NCBI RefSeq assembly: GCF_009674805.1 | Contig: NZ_WKKI01000002.1 | Coordinates: 146,763 to 210,762, forward strand | Source of the DNA: Metabacillus lacus | GTDB taxonomy: Bacteria > Bacillota > Bacilli > Bacillales > Bacillaceae | Direction of reading: 5' to 3' | DNA length: 64,000 nucleotides | In this document: positions 9,173 through 18,217 of the stretch, one piece after another | Layout of the letters: each line of letters starts with the position of its first letter | How positions within the stretch are numbered: the stretch's first letter is position 1 | Notes under the pieces: model-generated | Database searches by the model: none | The model's input: only the letters and a program-made list of their open reading frames with translations | Told to the model about the DNA's origin: nothing | Translations under genes and position numbers: made by a program

Positions 9173-10005
9173 TTTTTACCTCCGTAAAGGGCCTCCAGCT
9201 CTTCCTCTTTCATTGTAAATGTATGTTGAAGCTCTGGAAAAGCACGCAGCTTCACTTCTTCTTTATATGATTTCAGTGCTTGATGAATTTGCTGATCTAT
9301 ATGACTATACTGCTTAACGAATTTGGGAAGCCTGTCAACTCCATAGCCGATTAAGTCATGATACACTAAAACCTGTCCGTCTGCGGCGCTGCCTGCTCCA
9401 ATTCCGATTGTTGGAATACTGAGCACGCTGCTTATCTCCTCAGCAATCTGCCTTGGAACACATTCCAGTACAAGAGCACAAGCCCCGGCTTCTTCGCACT
9501 TTTTAGCATCCTCTATCAGCTTTCGGGCAGAATCAGCGTCTTTTCCCTGCACCTTATAGCCCCCCAATACCCCCACTGATTGAGGCGTAAGGCCTAAATG
9601 TGCTACAACTGCAATTCCGCTCCTAGTGAGGGATGAAATCATCTCAACAACTTCACCAGCCCCCTCAAGCTTTACAGCATCAGCCAAGCCTTCTTGAATG
9701 ATTTTAGCAGCATTTCTCAATGTTTCTTCCCTGGAAATATGGTAGGACATAAATGGCATATCAGTCACAATAAATGTGTCAGGCGCCCCATTTCTCACAG
9801 CTTTTGAATGATGAATCATATCGCTTAGCGTAACCTTCACTGTTGACTCATAGCCGAGAACAACCATTCCAAGCGAATCTCCTACAAGGATCATATCGAT
9901 TTCAGCTTCCTCAGCTCTCTTTGCAGATGGATAATCATAGGCGGTAATCATCGCTATCGGCTCTTTTTCCTTTTTCATCTTCAAAAAATCTTTGACTGTT
10001 TTCAA
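9169..10005 (-). CDS. panB: 3-methyl-2-oxobutanoate hydroxymethyltransferase
   Basis: PanB adds a hydroxymethyl group from methylene-tetrahydrofolate to ketoisovalerate, the first committed step to pantoate. Motifs include [20 protein letters not shown], the metal/substrate-binding [32 protein letters not shown] and PTIGIGAG. I used the TTG at 10005 ([10 protein letters not shown]), which gives 278 residues; B. subtilis PanB is 277. GAGGAGGG lies 5-6 nt upstream. The frame is open 34 codons further but runs through the leader terminator. The gene has a dedicated promoter and structured leader behind birA. Confidence 0.95.
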   Translation of the reverse strand: MKTVKDFLKMKKEKEPIAMITAYDYPSAKRAEEAEIDMILVGDSLGMVVLGYESTVKVTLSDMIHHSKAVRNGAPDTFIVTDMPFMSYHISREETLRNAAKIIQEGLADAVKLEGAGEVVEMISSLTRSGIAVVAHLGLTPQSVGVLGGYKVQGKDADSARKLIEDAKKCEEAGACALVLECVPRQIAEEISSVLSIPTIGIGAGSAADGQVLVYHDLIGYGVDRLPKFVKQYSHIDQQIHQALKSYKEEVKLRAFPELQHTFTMKEEELEALYGGKK

Positions 10006-10199
10006 ATTGTTTCCCTCCTCACACTTGAGGAACCCAATTACTGAATACATGAAAAAAACCTTCTTCACAAGGAAGAAGGATCGTATCATGACAGCATCAG
10101 TTTGCATCCCTCTGTCCCAGTCCCCAAAAGGATCAAGGCAGAACTATTTTTCGGTTACAAAACTTTCTTAAGGTGCAGCTCCACAGGGGATACTACCCA
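10006..10199 (-). ncRNA. panB 5' leader, candidate pan RNA motif
   Basis: Transcription from the promoter at 10205-10233 would start near 10198, giving a leader of about 190 nt before panB. It holds GC-rich, purine/pyrimidine-biased segments that can fold, then a strong intrinsic terminator at 10052-10079 before the panB ribosome binding site. The pan motif is a published conserved RNA of unknown ligand found upstream of panB in Firmicutes. The position and promoter-RNA-terminator layout fit it, but I cannot score the consensus fold here. Gene control by premature termination is inference. Confidence 0.5.
10052..10079 (-). terminator. Terminator inside the panB leader
   Basis: On the minus strand CCTTCTTC pairs perfectly with GAAGAAGG across a 5-nt loop and is followed by seven U residues. 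It lies about 50 nt upstream of the panB start and downstream of the panB promoter, so it can act as an attenuator. Confidence 0.85.
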
Positions 10200-10204
10200 G
10201 AAAA

Positions 10205-10233
10205 AGTATACCAAAATAAAAGACATTATCCAA
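10205..10233 (-). promoter_or_regulatory. Sigma-A promoter of panBCD
   Basis: The minus strand has TTGGAT, a 17-bp spacer, and TATACT. It lies immediately after the birA stop codon, so panBCD can be transcribed independently of birA. Confidence 0.75.
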
Positions 10234-10235
10234 TA

Positions 10236-11219
10236 TTAACAATCAATTTCGATATCTGCCGAATAAATCTTTTCAATCCTGCCATCATATGTATGCACCA
10301 GCAGAACACCATCATCATCAATTCCTACAGCTTTGCCTTTCACAGATCCATGAAGTGTTCTTGCAATGATCTGCCTGTTCAGGCTGATGGCATATGCTTC
10401 CCAAAGAAGCTTTACAGGGCTGAATCCGTGCTGAAGATATTGTTCATACAGCTCTTCAAAACGAAACAGAATATGCTGAATAAGCAAAGCCCTGTTTATA
10501 GATTCCTTTTTTTCAATCATTACAGAGGTTGCAATGTTCCGCAGCTCTTCAGGAAAATCATTTATCTGCTGATTCACATTGATTCCGCACCCAATAATGA
10601 CGGAATGGACTCCATCTGCTTCTGCTTGCAGTTCTGTTAGTATGCCGACAAGTTTCTTTCCATTCATCATGATGTCGTTCGGCCATTTGATTACAGGGTG
10701 CAGTCCCGTCACTTCCTCTATCGCCTGAACAATTGCCACCGCTGTAAGCAAGGTAAGCTGCGGTGTTTTATTTACTGGAATAGACGGCCGTAAAATCATG
10801 CTCATCCATATCCCGGTGCCTTTTGGAGAATGCCAGCTTCTCGACATCCTTCCCCTTCCTTCTGTTTGTTCCTCTGCAAAAACAACAGTGCCTTCGGGAG
10901 CACCTTCTGCTGCAAAGCTGTGAGCGATTTTCTGAGTGGATCCTGCTGATTGCTCATGCACGATCTGCCGGCCCATATATCTTGTTTTTAGTCCGATGGC
11001 TACCGCATCGCCGCTGATACTGTCAGGTTTGGAAAGGATTCTGTAGCCTTTGCGGCGGACAGCTTCCAACTCGTAGCCTTCTTTCCGCAGGTCTTCGATA
11101 TGCTTCCAGACGGCTGTTCTTGAACAGCCCAGCAAATCACTTATGATTTGTCCCGAAACAAAATTCCCTTCCGCTTCCGAAAAAGCCTCCAGCAGCTGTT
11201 TTCTTATTAGAGATTGCAT
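10236..11219 (-). CDS. birA: Biotin operon repressor/biotin-protein ligase (bifunctional)
   Basis: BirA attaches biotin to acetyl-CoA carboxylase and related enzymes, and in its biotinyl-AMP-bound form represses biotin genes. The N-terminal winged helix (residues 1-65: VSGQIISDLLGCSRTAVWKHIEDLR) binds DNA. The ligase domain has EGRGRMSRSWHSPKGTGIWMS-type GRGRxxR, the biotin-binding KWPNDIMMNGKKLVGIL and a C-terminal SH3-like cap (GKAVGIDDDGVLLV). The 327-residue form from ATG 11219 fits B. subtilis BirA (325). Its start overlaps the cca end by 13 bp. Confidence 0.95.
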   Translation of the reverse strand: MQSLIRKQLLEAFSEAEGNFVSGQIISDLLGCSRTAVWKHIEDLRKEGYELEAVRRKGYRILSKPDSISGDAVAIGLKTRYMGRQIVHEQSAGSTQKIAHSFAAEGAPEGTVVFAEEQTEGRGRMSRSWHSPKGTGIWMSMILRPSIPVNKTPQLTLLTAVAIVQAIEEVTGLHPVIKWPNDIMMNGKKLVGILTELQAEADGVHSVIIGCGINVNQQINDFPEELRNIATSVMIEKKESINRALLIQHILFRFEELYEQYLQHGFSPVKLLWEAYAISLNRQIIARTLHGSVKGKAVGIDDDGVLLVHTYDGRIEKIYSADIEIDC

Positions 11220-12397
11220 TTTTCCAGCCACTCCCTTATAGCACTTTCTGTATTGCACAGCCTTTTGTTTAATATTTCTCTTTCAGCACTGCCTAATATC
11301 TCCGCTATCCATGGCCCAGGCGTCTGCCTGTAAAACTGGGCAAGCTGCCTGCCATCTATTTGTAAATCACTTCTAGATTGGATTGGCAGCTGGCGATATT
11401 TCGCGGCTATCTTTTCCGAAGCTTCCTCCGAGAAAGTAAAGCAGCTTCTTAATCTTTCTACTGCACATGCAGCCTGCTCTGACCCTGTTGAATACAGCAG
11501 TTCCAGAGTCCAGCCGGATACCATGACCTTCTCTGTTATGGTGCAATAGCTTTCAACCGTTTTTATAAGCTTAACCGGCAGCTTCCAGTCCCGAAGAAAA
11601 ATCTGTAGTGATGCCGGATTCAGGGACCATACAGCTGCAGTCCATAATTCATCCGCACTCTGAAGCCTGTGAAGAGGAAGTGCCCCCAATGACATCAGCT
11701 GTGCTGCCTTTTCGTTCAGTCCCGGCAGGTGCTTGTACAAGTCTGTTTCCACCAAAAGCCTGACACCTTCCCCGACACCCGGACCCCTCAGCAGCTTTTG
11801 AAATTCAGCAGTCTTTCTTTCTGCAGAAATATGCTGAAGCAAAGAACCATGAGTGCTGATCGCAGCGAGTGTAAAGGGGCAGAGTTTAAAATCCAGCTGA
11901 CTTACGAAGCGCACTGCTCTCATCATTCTTAGAGCATCTTCCGAAAACCGGTCTGCTGCTTTTCCAACCGTTCTGAGAATTCTTTGCTGCAAGTCTTTCC
12001 TGCCTTCAAAGTAATCAATGACTTCCCCGTCTGCATCCATTGCCATCGCATTGATAGTAAAATCTCTTCTTTTCAAATCTTCCTTTAGTGAAGCAATAAA
12101 CACTACGCCGGCGGGGCGCCTGTGGCCGATGTACTCACTTTCCTGCCTGTAGGTAGTGACTTCATAAGGCTCCCCATGTTCCAGAACAATGATTGTCCCA
12201 TGTTCTGCTCCAACATCTATCGTTTTTTTAAATAAGTTTTGTATGTCCCTGGGCTTGGCAGATGTAGCAATATCAATATCTCCGATGCTTCTTTTCAAAA
12301 GAGAATCCCTGACAGAGCCCCCGACAAAATACGCCTCATATCCGGCATCTTGAAGCTTTTGCAGAATCGGAAGAGCTGATTGAAATTCGGACTGCAA
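11207..12397 (-). CDS. cca: CCA tRNA nucleotidyltransferase
   Basis: This enzyme builds or repairs the CCA end of tRNAs without a nucleic-acid template. It is a class II nucleotidyltransferase. The nucleotide-binding loop is GGSVRDSLL (residues 23-31), the catalytic carboxylates are in GDIDIATSA, and DFTINAMAMD and the flexible EDALRMMRAVRF segment follow. The helical tail (about 230-396) is less conserved. The 396 residues match the Bacillus enzyme. It lies 2 bp after bshA and overlaps birA, in a bshA-cca-birA unit. Confidence 0.95.
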   Translation of the reverse strand: MQSEFQSALPILQKLQDAGYEAYFVGGSVRDSLLKRSIGDIDIATSAKPRDIQNLFKKTIDVGAEHGTIIVLEHGEPYEVTTYRQESEYIGHRRPAGVVFIASLKEDLKRRDFTINAMAMDADGEVIDYFEGRKDLQQRILRTVGKAADRFSEDALRMMRAVRFVSQLDFKLCPFTLAAISTHGSLLQHISAERKTAEFQKLLRGPGVGEGVRLLVETDLYKHLPGLNEKAAQLMSLGALPLHRLQSADELWTAAVWSLNPASLQIFLRDWKLPVKLIKTVESYCTITEKVMVSGWTLELLYSTGSEQAACAVERLRSCFTFSEEASEKIAAKYRQLPIQSRSDLQIDGRQLAQFYRQTPGPWIAEILGSAEREILNKRLCNTESAIREWLEKCNL

Positions 12398-12399
12398 GG

Positions 12400-13536
12400 T
12401 TACTCCCCCTTCTTTAAAACGCTCCTGTAAATATCTTCGTACTGCTTTACAATTTCTGAAGAATGAAACCTTGCAGTTCCTTCAGAGATTGCACGCTCAG
12501 AAAAAGTTTCATGCTTTTCAGGGTTTTCGAGCAGCGAAAGTGATTTAGAGACAATCTCCTCGATGCTGCCAACTTCACAAATGTATCCTGTTACACCATC
12601 TTTAATGACTTCAGGTATTCCGCCTATATCAGTTCCGATGCAAGGTACGCCGCAGGCCATTGCCTCTAAAAGAACAAGCCCGAAGCTTTCTTTTTGAGAA
12701 AGAAGAAGCATCAGATCACTTATAGAATACAGCTCCGCCAAATTTTCCTGTTTTCCTAGAAACAGCACAGCTTCTTTCAGCTGAAGGTCACTAACAAGCT
12801 TGCAGACCGCAGTCATTTCAGGGCCGTCCCCAACCAATATGAGCTTAGAATCCACGTTTTTTTGTATGAGGTGAAAGCAATTGACCACATCACTTACTCT
12901 CTTAACCTGGCGGAAGTTTGATACATGAATCAATACTTTTTCATGATCTGCAATTCCAAGTTCTTTTTTTAAGCCAGAGTCTTCTCTTTTGTAATACACT
13001 CTTTCATCTATAAAATTATAAACTGTTTCTATTTTTTTGCTGGGGCGCAGCAAGTCATATGTTTCTTGAACAAGCGCATTTGATACTGCAGTGACTGTAT
13101 CCGAAGATTCAATTCCAAACTTAATCAGCTCAGACATTGACTGATCATGCCCTAGAACAGTGATATCGGTTCCGTGGAGAGTTGTCACAATTTTCAAATG
13201 ATCACCTACCATCTGCTTTGCTAAAAATGCACAAACAGCATGGGGAATGGCATAATGAACATGAAGAATATCCAATTTTTCCCGATTAGCAACCTCCGCC
13301 ATTTTGCTTGCAAGCGCCAGGTCATACGGTGGATATTTAAAAACAGAATATTGATTCACTTCCACTTCATGAAAATAAATGTTTGTCATCAGTTTATTGA
13401 GCCTGAAAGGGAGACTTGATGTTATAAAGTGTATTTCATGGCCCTTCTCAGCAAGAAGCTTGCCAAGCTCGGTAGCAACTACTCCAGATCCTCCAACATA
13501 AGGATAGCATGTGATTCCAATTTTAAGCTTTTTCAT
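12400..13536 (-). CDS. bshA: Bacillithiol glycosyltransferase BshA
   Basis: BshA is a GT4 glycosyltransferase that joins GlcNAc (from UDP-GlcNAc) to L-malate, the first step of bacillithiol synthesis. The GT-B fold is clear: the N-terminal glycine-rich [39 protein letters not shown], then the C-terminal donor domain with [20 protein letters not shown] and the EX7E-type motif [14 protein letters not shown]. At 378 residues it matches B. subtilis BshA (377). In B. subtilis bshB1 directly precedes bshA; here it does not, and 386 bp without a gene separate bshA from mgsA. Confidence 0.95.
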   Translation of the reverse strand: MKKLKIGITCYPYVGGSGVVATELGKLLAEKGHEIHFITSSLPFRLNKLMTNIYFHEVEVNQYSVFKYPPYDLALASKMAEVANREKLDILHVHYAIPHAVCAFLAKQMVGDHLKIVTTLHGTDITVLGHDQSMSELIKFGIESSDTVTAVSNALVQETYDLLRPSKKIETVYNFIDERVYYKREDSGLKKELGIADHEKVLIHVSNFRQVKRVSDVVNCFHLIQKNVDSKLILVGDGPEMTAVCKLVSDLQLKEAVLFLGKQENLAELYSISDLMLLLSQKESFGLVLLEAMACGVPCIGTDIGGIPEVIKDGVTGYICEVGSIEEIVSKSLSLLENPEKHETFSERAISEGTARFHSSEIVKQYEDIYRSVLKKGE

Positions 13537-13922
13537 CTTCTATTCCCCTAACAAATCTTTAGATAAAAGCAGAGAAAGCCTGATGCAGCAGCGTCTCTCA
13601 GCTCAAGATACCCTCTCTGCCCTACCTTCTTGCCCTGCAGGCAATATTTTTTTTCCATCTAAAGCAGCCTGTAGCATGGCGTGTGAAAAGGCTGCCGTGC
13701 TTGTTTCCTTCTTAATGAACCAACAGCAGCAAGTGTTCACAAGCTTCCCTGCCATCCATTTTCATTGTAGCCGAAAAGCTGATAAAATTATCAAAAGCAT
13801 AAGTTCTTACACTTATTATGTAGGTGAAAGTTGCTTTTAAAGTTCAGCCTCTGTTTGCAGGCATGGCCAGAGCATACACTGCTCCTATCCAGCAAATCAT
13901 ACCTCCGCTTTTTTGTTCCTTT
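13537..13922. other. Gene-free gap where bshB1 lies in B. subtilis
   Basis: This 386-bp gap between mgsA and bshA has no ORF with deacetylase features on the minus strand; all frames have stops, and the AHPDD zinc motif of BshB1 does not appear. A minus-strand -10 (TACAAT at 13764-13769) with TTGATA 19 bp upstream is a weak candidate promoter for bshA. The short ATG frame after GGAGGT near 13903 encodes only 18 residues and looks accidental. Confidence 0.6.
13764..13794 (-). promoter_or_regulatory. Candidate promoter of bshA-cca-birA
   Basis: TTGATA, 19-bp spacer, TACAAT on the minus strand. The spacer is longer than ideal, so confidence is low, but bshA needs a promoter here if mgsA transcripts do not read through. 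Confidence 0.35.
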
Positions 13923-14348
13923 TTATTCTTCTGACAGAGGAGTTTCTCCCTCTTCCTGAATAACAGTTCTCCAGGTCAGGTCTCCTCTTTGGAGTCCTTT
14001 AATCAAAATCTCTGCTGTCCCCATATTTGTAGCGAGAGGAACAGAGTAAACATCGCATAGACGAATCAATGCGGATACATCCGGTTCATGCGGCTGAGCT
14101 GTGAGGGGATCCCTGAAGAAGATAATCATATCCATTTCATTCTTGGCAATCATCGCCCCGATTTCCTGATCTCCTCCCATCGGGCCGGACTGAAAACGGT
14201 GGATGGGCAGCCCCGTTGCCTCATTAATTCTTAGGCCGGTAGTACCTGTCGCAAATAATTGATGAGATGCTAATACCTGTTGATAAGCAAGAGAGAACTG
14301 AACCAAATCGTTTTTTTTCTTATCATGTGCGATCAATGCAATTTTCAT
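13923..14348 (-). CDS. mgsA: Methylglyoxal synthase
   Basis: MgsA converts dihydroxyacetone phosphate to methylglyoxal and phosphate, a bypass of lower glycolysis. It has the MGS-like fold: [18 protein letters not shown] at the N-terminus with the catalytic region [24 protein letters not shown] and [18 protein letters not shown] (catalytic Asp and His). The length of 141 residues is slightly above B. subtilis (137). It follows dapB by 11 bp in ypjD-dapB-mgsA. Confidence 0.95.
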   Translation of the reverse strand: MKIALIAHDKKKNDLVQFSLAYQQVLASHQLFATGTTGLRINEATGLPIHRFQSGPMGGDQEIGAMIAKNEMDMIIFFRDPLTAQPHEPDVSALIRLCDVYSVPLATNMGTAEILIKGLQRGDLTWRTVIQEEGETPLSEE

Positions 14349-14359
14349 CGTTTCGCCTC

Positions 14360-15160
14360 CTATTCCATCAAATTTTCGAGACCGTACACCAACACATCAA
14401 TTTTCATCGCTTGTTCCACTGCAAATTTTACCCCTGACATAAAAGACTCGCGATTGTATGAATCATGGCGGATTTTCAATGACTGTCCGTTTCCTCCGAA
14501 TATAACCTCCTGATGTGCAATAAGTCCGGGCAGACGGATACTGTGAAGCCTGATACCGTCAAATTCTGCTCCTCTGGCTCCAGGCAGCAATTCTGTTTCA
14601 TCTGGGTGGCCCTGCTGTTTGCTTTCGCGAACAGATGCTATCAGTTCTGCAGTTTTCATTCCAGTTCCAGAAGGCGCATCAAGCTTTTGGTCATGATGCA
14701 TTTCAAGAATCTCTACATCCTCAAAGTATTTTGCAGCCATCTTAGAAAACTTCATCATTAATATGGCTCCGATTGCAAAGTTGGGAGCAATAATGGCACC
14801 TATTCCCTTCTGTTCTGTCAACCCTTCAAGCTCTTTCAAATCCGATTCCGAAAATCCTGTCGTTCCAACAACAGGCCTTACTCCGTATTCTAGTGCAAGC
14901 CTCGTATGTTTCTTTCCGATTTCCGGAGTTGTCAAGTCAATCAGGACATCGGGATTTGTTTCTGTAAAGCACTCAGTCATGCTTTCATAAATAGCAGCGT
15001 TAGATGTAAAGCCTTCCAGATCACTCAGCTGCATGCCGCCGAATTTATGATCAACCACGCCCACAAGCTCAAAATGGGCTGTTTCTTCAGCTAGCTTAAC
15101 TGCTTCTCTGCCCATTCTTCCTCTTGGTCCTGCAATAACAACCTTGATTGTCTTTTCCAT
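14360..15160 (-). CDS. dapB: 4-hydroxy-tetrahydrodipicolinate reductase
   Basis: DapB uses NAD(P)H to reduce hydroxy-tetrahydrodipicolinate on the path to diaminopimelate and lysine, and supplies precursors for the cell wall. It has the dinucleotide-binding [17 protein letters not shown] start, [17 protein letters not shown], the catalytic [14 protein letters not shown] motif (His-His and Lys) and the C-terminal [17 protein letters not shown]. The 266 residues match the family. It sits between ypjD (13 bp upstream) and mgsA. Confidence 0.96.
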   Translation of the reverse strand: MEKTIKVVIAGPRGRMGREAVKLAEETAHFELVGVVDHKFGGMQLSDLEGFTSNAAIYESMTECFTETNPDVLIDLTTPEIGKKHTRLALEYGVRPVVGTTGFSESDLKELEGLTEQKGIGAIIAPNFAIGAILMMKFSKMAAKYFEDVEILEMHHDQKLDAPSGTGMKTAELIASVRESKQQGHPDETELLPGARGAEFDGIRLHSIRLPGLIAHQEVIFGGNGQSLKIRHDSYNRESFMSGVKFAVEQAMKIDVLVYGLENLME

Positions 15161-15173
15161 CGAGTGAATCCCC

Positions 15174-15503
15174 CTATAGTTCCTTTTTCGTCCAGCGGTC
15201 TTTATCTCTGGTTTGAAATTTATTCATGACCATGTCATGAGCTTCTTGCAGATCAATTTGAAGAGAGTTCGCTAAACAAATCACAACGAACAACAAATCG
15301 CCAAGTTCCTCTTCAATTGCTTTTTCTTTTTCAGTATCTTTTTTTGGTTTTTCACCGAACTGATGATTTACCTCTCTTGCCAGCTCTCCCAGCTCTTCAG
15401 TTAGCCTTGCCACCATAGCAAGCGGGCTGAAATAGCCTTCTTTAAACTGTCCTATGTATGTATCTACCTCTGCTTGCATTTCATGGATGCTTTTTCGGTC
15501 CAT
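15174..15503 (-). CDS. ypjD: MazG-like nucleotide pyrophosphohydrolase
   Basis: This is a 109-residue all-alpha NTP pyrophosphatase of the MazG/YpjD type. The EExxE...ExxD metal-binding pattern is visible as [12 protein letters not shown] and [16 protein letters not shown]. Its natural substrate is not shown by the sequence; a house-cleaning role is inferred from the family. The ATG at 15503 has GAGGTGAAGG just upstream. It is first in the ypjD-dapB-mgsA unit and diverges from ypjC. Confidence 0.9.
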   Translation of the reverse strand: MDRKSIHEMQAEVDTYIGQFKEGYFSPLAMVARLTEELGELAREVNHQFGEKPKKDTEKEKAIEEELGDLLFVVICLANSLQIDLQEAHDMVMNKFQTRDKDRWTKKEL

Positions 15504-15532
15504 TATCCTTCACCTCAATTTTATTCTCTTCC

Positions 15533-15561
15533 ATGTTAGCTAATCCTTGAAGCTTTGACAA
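15533..15561 (-). promoter_or_regulatory. Sigma-A promoter of ypjD-dapB-mgsA
   Basis: TTGTCA, 17-bp spacer, TAACAT on the minus strand, with the start site about 25 bp before the ypjD ATG. Confidence 0.6.
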
Positions 15562-15585
15562 ATATTTCGAGTATATAAAATAAAT

Positions 15586-15614
15586 TTGCCACTCCATTCA
15601 TCTTCTACTATAAT
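15586..15614 (+). promoter_or_regulatory. Sigma-A promoter of ypjC
   Basis: TTGCCA, 17-bp spacer and a perfect TATAAT on the plus strand, 39 bp before the ypjC start. Its -35 lies 25 bp from that of the divergent ypjD promoter. Confidence 0.8.
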
Positions 15615-15652
15615 AGATTCGCTACAGAAAGAGTGAACAGGAGCTGAATATT

Positions 15653-16525
15653 TTGTTCTCTGAGATTAGAATCCGCAATATTATTTTTATTCTTGCCGGC
15701 TCAGCTATTTTTGCTTTTGGCCTTGTCCATTTTAACATGCAGAACAAGCTTGCAGAAGGAGGATTTACAGGTATCACCCTTCTCCTTTATTTTAGTTTTG
15801 GCATAGATCCTTCCATATCCAACCTCTTGCTGAATATCCCGATATTTTTCATAGGCTGGAAGCTTCTTGGAAGGATCACTTTTATTTACACTGTGTTGGG
15901 AACAGTCAGCTTATCAGTGTTTTTGTGGCTGTTTCAGCGCTATCAGATTCATATGCCGCTTTATGAGGATTTGGCACTGGCCGCACTTTTTGCAGGCGTA
16001 TTTATCGGTGTTGGACTTGGAATTATCTTTAAGTACGGCGGAACTACCGGCGGAGTCGATATTATAGCGAGACTTGCTCATAAATATATCGGCTGGAGCA
16101 TGGGAAAAACAATGTTTTTATTCGATGCGGCTGTGATCGCTGTTTCCTTGGCAGTCTATCTTTCCTATCGGGAAGCAATGTATACATTGGTGGCAGTATT
16201 CGTTGGAGCAAAGGTAATTGATTTTATGCAGGAAGGTGCGTATGCTGCAAAAGGCGCAACCATTATCTCCAGTAAAAACGAGGAGATTTCAGCCAAGATT
16301 TTGAAGGAAATGGACCGGGGAGTGACGGTTTTAAAAGGTCAGGGATCATTTTCAAAGCAGGATTTAAATGTCCTGTATTGTGTTGTCGGAAAGAACGAAA
16401 TTGTAAAATTGAAATCAGTCATTACGTCCATTGATCCTCATGCTTTTGTTGCAGTCAGTGATGTGCATGATGTTCTCGGAGAAGGATTTACGCTTGATGA
16501 AAATAAGGCACCCCTTATCCGTTAA
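15653..16525 (+). CDS. ypjC: YitT family membrane protein (DUF161 and DUF2179)
   Basis: This is a polytopic membrane protein of unknown transport or regulatory role. About five hydrophobic segments lie in residues 10-190 (for example IIFILAGSAIFAFGLVHF and ALFAGVFIGVGLGIIFKYGGTTGGVDII). A soluble C-terminal domain of the DUF2179 type follows (about 205-285, EISAKILKEMDRGVTVLKGQGSF). The start is a TTG at 15653 with AGGAG about 9 nt upstream. It is one of only three plus-strand genes in the window and stands alone between its promoter and a bidirectional terminator. Confidence 0.88.
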   Translation: MFSEIRIRNIIFILAGSAIFAFGLVHFNMQNKLAEGGFTGITLLLYFSFGIDPSISNLLLNIPIFFIGWKLLGRITFIYTVLGTVSLSVFLWLFQRYQIHMPLYEDLALAALFAGVFIGVGLGIIFKYGGTTGGVDIIARLAHKYIGWSMGKTMFLFDAAVIAVSLAVYLSYREAMYTLVAVFVGAKVIDFMQEGAYAAKGATIISSKNEEISAKILKEMDRGVTVLKGQGSFSKQDLNVLYCVVGKNEIVKLKSVITSIDPHAFVAVSDVHDVLGEGFTLDENKAPLIR

Positions 16526-16572
16526 CTTTAATGGTTCATAAAGGAGCGACTTCAACGCCCTTACCTTCACTA

Positions 16573-16604
16573 AAAAATAGGAAGCCTGCCGGCTTCCTAT
16601 TTTT
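16573..16604. terminator. Bidirectional terminator between ypjC and ypjB
   Basis: A 10-bp perfect stem (ATAGGAAGCC/GGCTTCCTAT, 4-nt loop) has A and T runs on both sides. It can end ypjC on the plus strand and ypjB on the minus strand; the ypjB stop lies inside it. Confidence 0.85.
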
Positions 16605-17391
16605 GTTGATCTGTATCCCGCTGATTTCTTCTTTCAGTTTCCGCTCTGTATTTCCTCCATCCAACATAGGTTAAAGTGGAAATAATAATGCTCCCTGTTG
16701 AAATGATGACCCAAAGCAGCGATGGATCTGCTTCATCTTTATGGGCCCTCTCAAAGATAGTTTTTAAGTCCTCTTCCATTACCAGCAGCTGCTTGGTTCG
16801 GGCAGTAGCCGGAAGGGAAAAAAACAGAGAATCCTCTACTACTGAAATGTGCGCATCCATTCTCTTAATCTCCTGGGGATGAACGTCCACCACTACACTA
16901 GGGTAGATCATATTATAAATGCCTGCGAATTTGCTCCAGCTGTATTGAAAGGATAGGGTATCCCCTCTCTCGGCACACCGCTTCAGATCTTGTAAAACAG
17001 TCATAACCGGCTCCTCAAAGGAACTCCACAAAGGATCGTATTGAGAGCCTAATGCATCAACTAGCAGCCTGAATTGGGTTACTGCCCTTACCTTCTCATC
17101 TTCTCTTGCTCCCCCTGAGCTCATCGCTTCGAGTGCATGCTGCTGAGAAATAGATATGGTCCTGAAATGCTCCTTTGGCATAGATTCTCCAAGCTCAGGC
17201 ATTTTTTGAATCTCCTGCTCAAAGTATTTTAGTATTTCAGCTGACTCTGTAAACTTATTTTGCTTCGCCAGCTGATAGGCTGTATCTGAAAGCTTATTTA
17301 ATGTGCCCCAGTCATGTGTTTCAACTGCCTGAACAATAACAGGCGCAGCAAGAAAAAAGAACACCATCATACCGGCTATTATTTTTTTCAT
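16597..17391 (-). CDS. ypjB: Sporulation protein YpjB
   Basis: A 264-residue protein, the same length as B. subtilis YpjB, known as a sporulation-associated protein without a defined activity. It has a signal peptide (residues 1-22, IIAGMMVFFFLAAPVIVQAVE), a helical extracytoplasmic region and one C-terminal membrane helix (about 226-245, LLWVIISTGSIIISTLTYVG) with a charged cytoplasmic tail. The topology is thus a membrane-anchored exported domain. It is separated from ypjA upstream by a terminator. Confidence 0.88.
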   Translation of the reverse strand: MKKIIAGMMVFFFLAAPVIVQAVETHDWGTLNKLSDTAYQLAKQNKFTESAEILKYFEQEIQKMPELGESMPKEHFRTISISQQHALEAMSSGGAREDEKVRAVTQFRLLVDALGSQYDPLWSSFEEPVMTVLQDLKRCAERGDTLSFQYSWSKFAGIYNMIYPSVVVDVHPQEIKRMDAHISVVEDSLFFSLPATARTKQLLVMEEDLKTIFERAHKDEADPSLLWVIISTGSIIISTLTYVGWRKYRAETERRNQRDTDQQK

Positions 17392-17448
17392 CCTTGTCCC
17401 TCCTAAAACATCTATTAAAATTTATGAGGAAAGGGACAAGGATAGACC

Positions 17449-17474
17449 AAAAAACGCAGTAAACATTACTGCGC
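17449..17474 (-). terminator. Intrinsic terminator at the end of ypjA
   Basis: Minus-strand stem CGCAGTAA/TTTACTGCG (8 bp, 3-nt loop) followed by UUUUUU. It overlaps the ypjA stop codon. Confidence 0.8.
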
Positions 17475-18074
17475 GAATGATAAGGAAAGTTTGTATGCTT
17501 TTTTCCTCACCACTAAATAATAGCCCAGGAAGATGGATAACATGCTGAGCCAAAATGTAAAATAACCGATTTGCGGAAGATAAATCATGAGGGAACCATA
17601 TCTGGGCATCATGCCAAATACATAATCTATCACATCGTTATGCAGAGTCCACACTGCTGCTGCTGCTAAGTGGTAACTTTTAAATCTGTAGTAGGGGCTG
17701 TAAAGCAGTCCTTGAACAGCCATTCCCAGATGAGAGAAGATCAGCATATAGGCCTGCCATGCCATACTTCCTGTTTCTGCTAAAACGAGCAAATTCATAA
17801 CTACTGCCCATATGCCATATTTAAACAGTGTTACAATCGCAAGCGCCTCAATGAAAGGGAGGTTTTTCTTGAACAGAAAACCTGCTATTGCAATCGTAAA
17901 AAATAAACTCGCAGTGGGACTATCCGGCACAAACACTAAAAACTTTGCCGGAGTAATGACTAGCTGCGGTATATACCATATGTAACCGTAAATCGTACCA
18001 AGCAGGTTAACCCAGAATATGAGCCATAAAAAAGGCCTGAAACTCAAGAAATTAAGCAGATTTTTCAAAAACAT
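17466..18074 (-). CDS. ypjA: DUF1405 membrane protein YpjA
   Basis: A membrane protein of about 202 residues with roughly six hydrophobic segments (FLWLIFWVNLLGTIYGYIWY, SLFFTIAIAGFLF, FKYGIWAVVMNLLVLA and IGYFTFWLSMLSIFLGYYLV). Function is unknown. Two starts are possible: ATG at 18074 (MFLKNLLNF, preceded by AGGAC) and ATG at 18089 (MVRTVMF). I prefer 18074, but neither ribosome site is strong. It follows qcrC, beyond a terminator, as in B. subtilis. Confidence 0.85.
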   Translation of the reverse strand: MFLKNLLNFLSFRPFLWLIFWVNLLGTIYGYIWYIPQLVITPAKFLVFVPDSPTASLFFTIAIAGFLFKKNLPFIEALAIVTLFKYGIWAVVMNLLVLAETGSMAWQAYMLIFSHLGMAVQGLLYSPYYRFKSYHLAAAAVWTLHNDVIDYVFGMMPRYGSLMIYLPQIGYFTFWLSMLSIFLGYYLVVRKKAYKLSLSFAQ

Positions 18075-18189
18075 CACAGTCCTAACCATTTTATCTTTCT
18101 TTCACTAGCTCCCATTATAGCATGGGCACCACATTCCAGAAAAATCAACACGTTCTTAACTGGTTCATTTTGTCTGAACAGGACAGAAA

Positions 18190-18217
18190 AATGAAAAAGC
18201 TGACAATTGTCAGCTTT
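18190..18217 (-). terminator. Terminator of qcrABC
   Basis: A 22-bp perfect palindrome (AAAGCTGACAATTGTCAGCTTT) begins at the qcrC stop and is followed on the minus strand by a U-rich stretch. Confidence 0.75.

Noticed and set aside
13511..13840. 109-codon plus-strand frame in the mgsA-bshA gap as a replacement gene
   Set aside because: It begins inside bshA antisense, has no ribosome site and shows no domain; codon use looks random.
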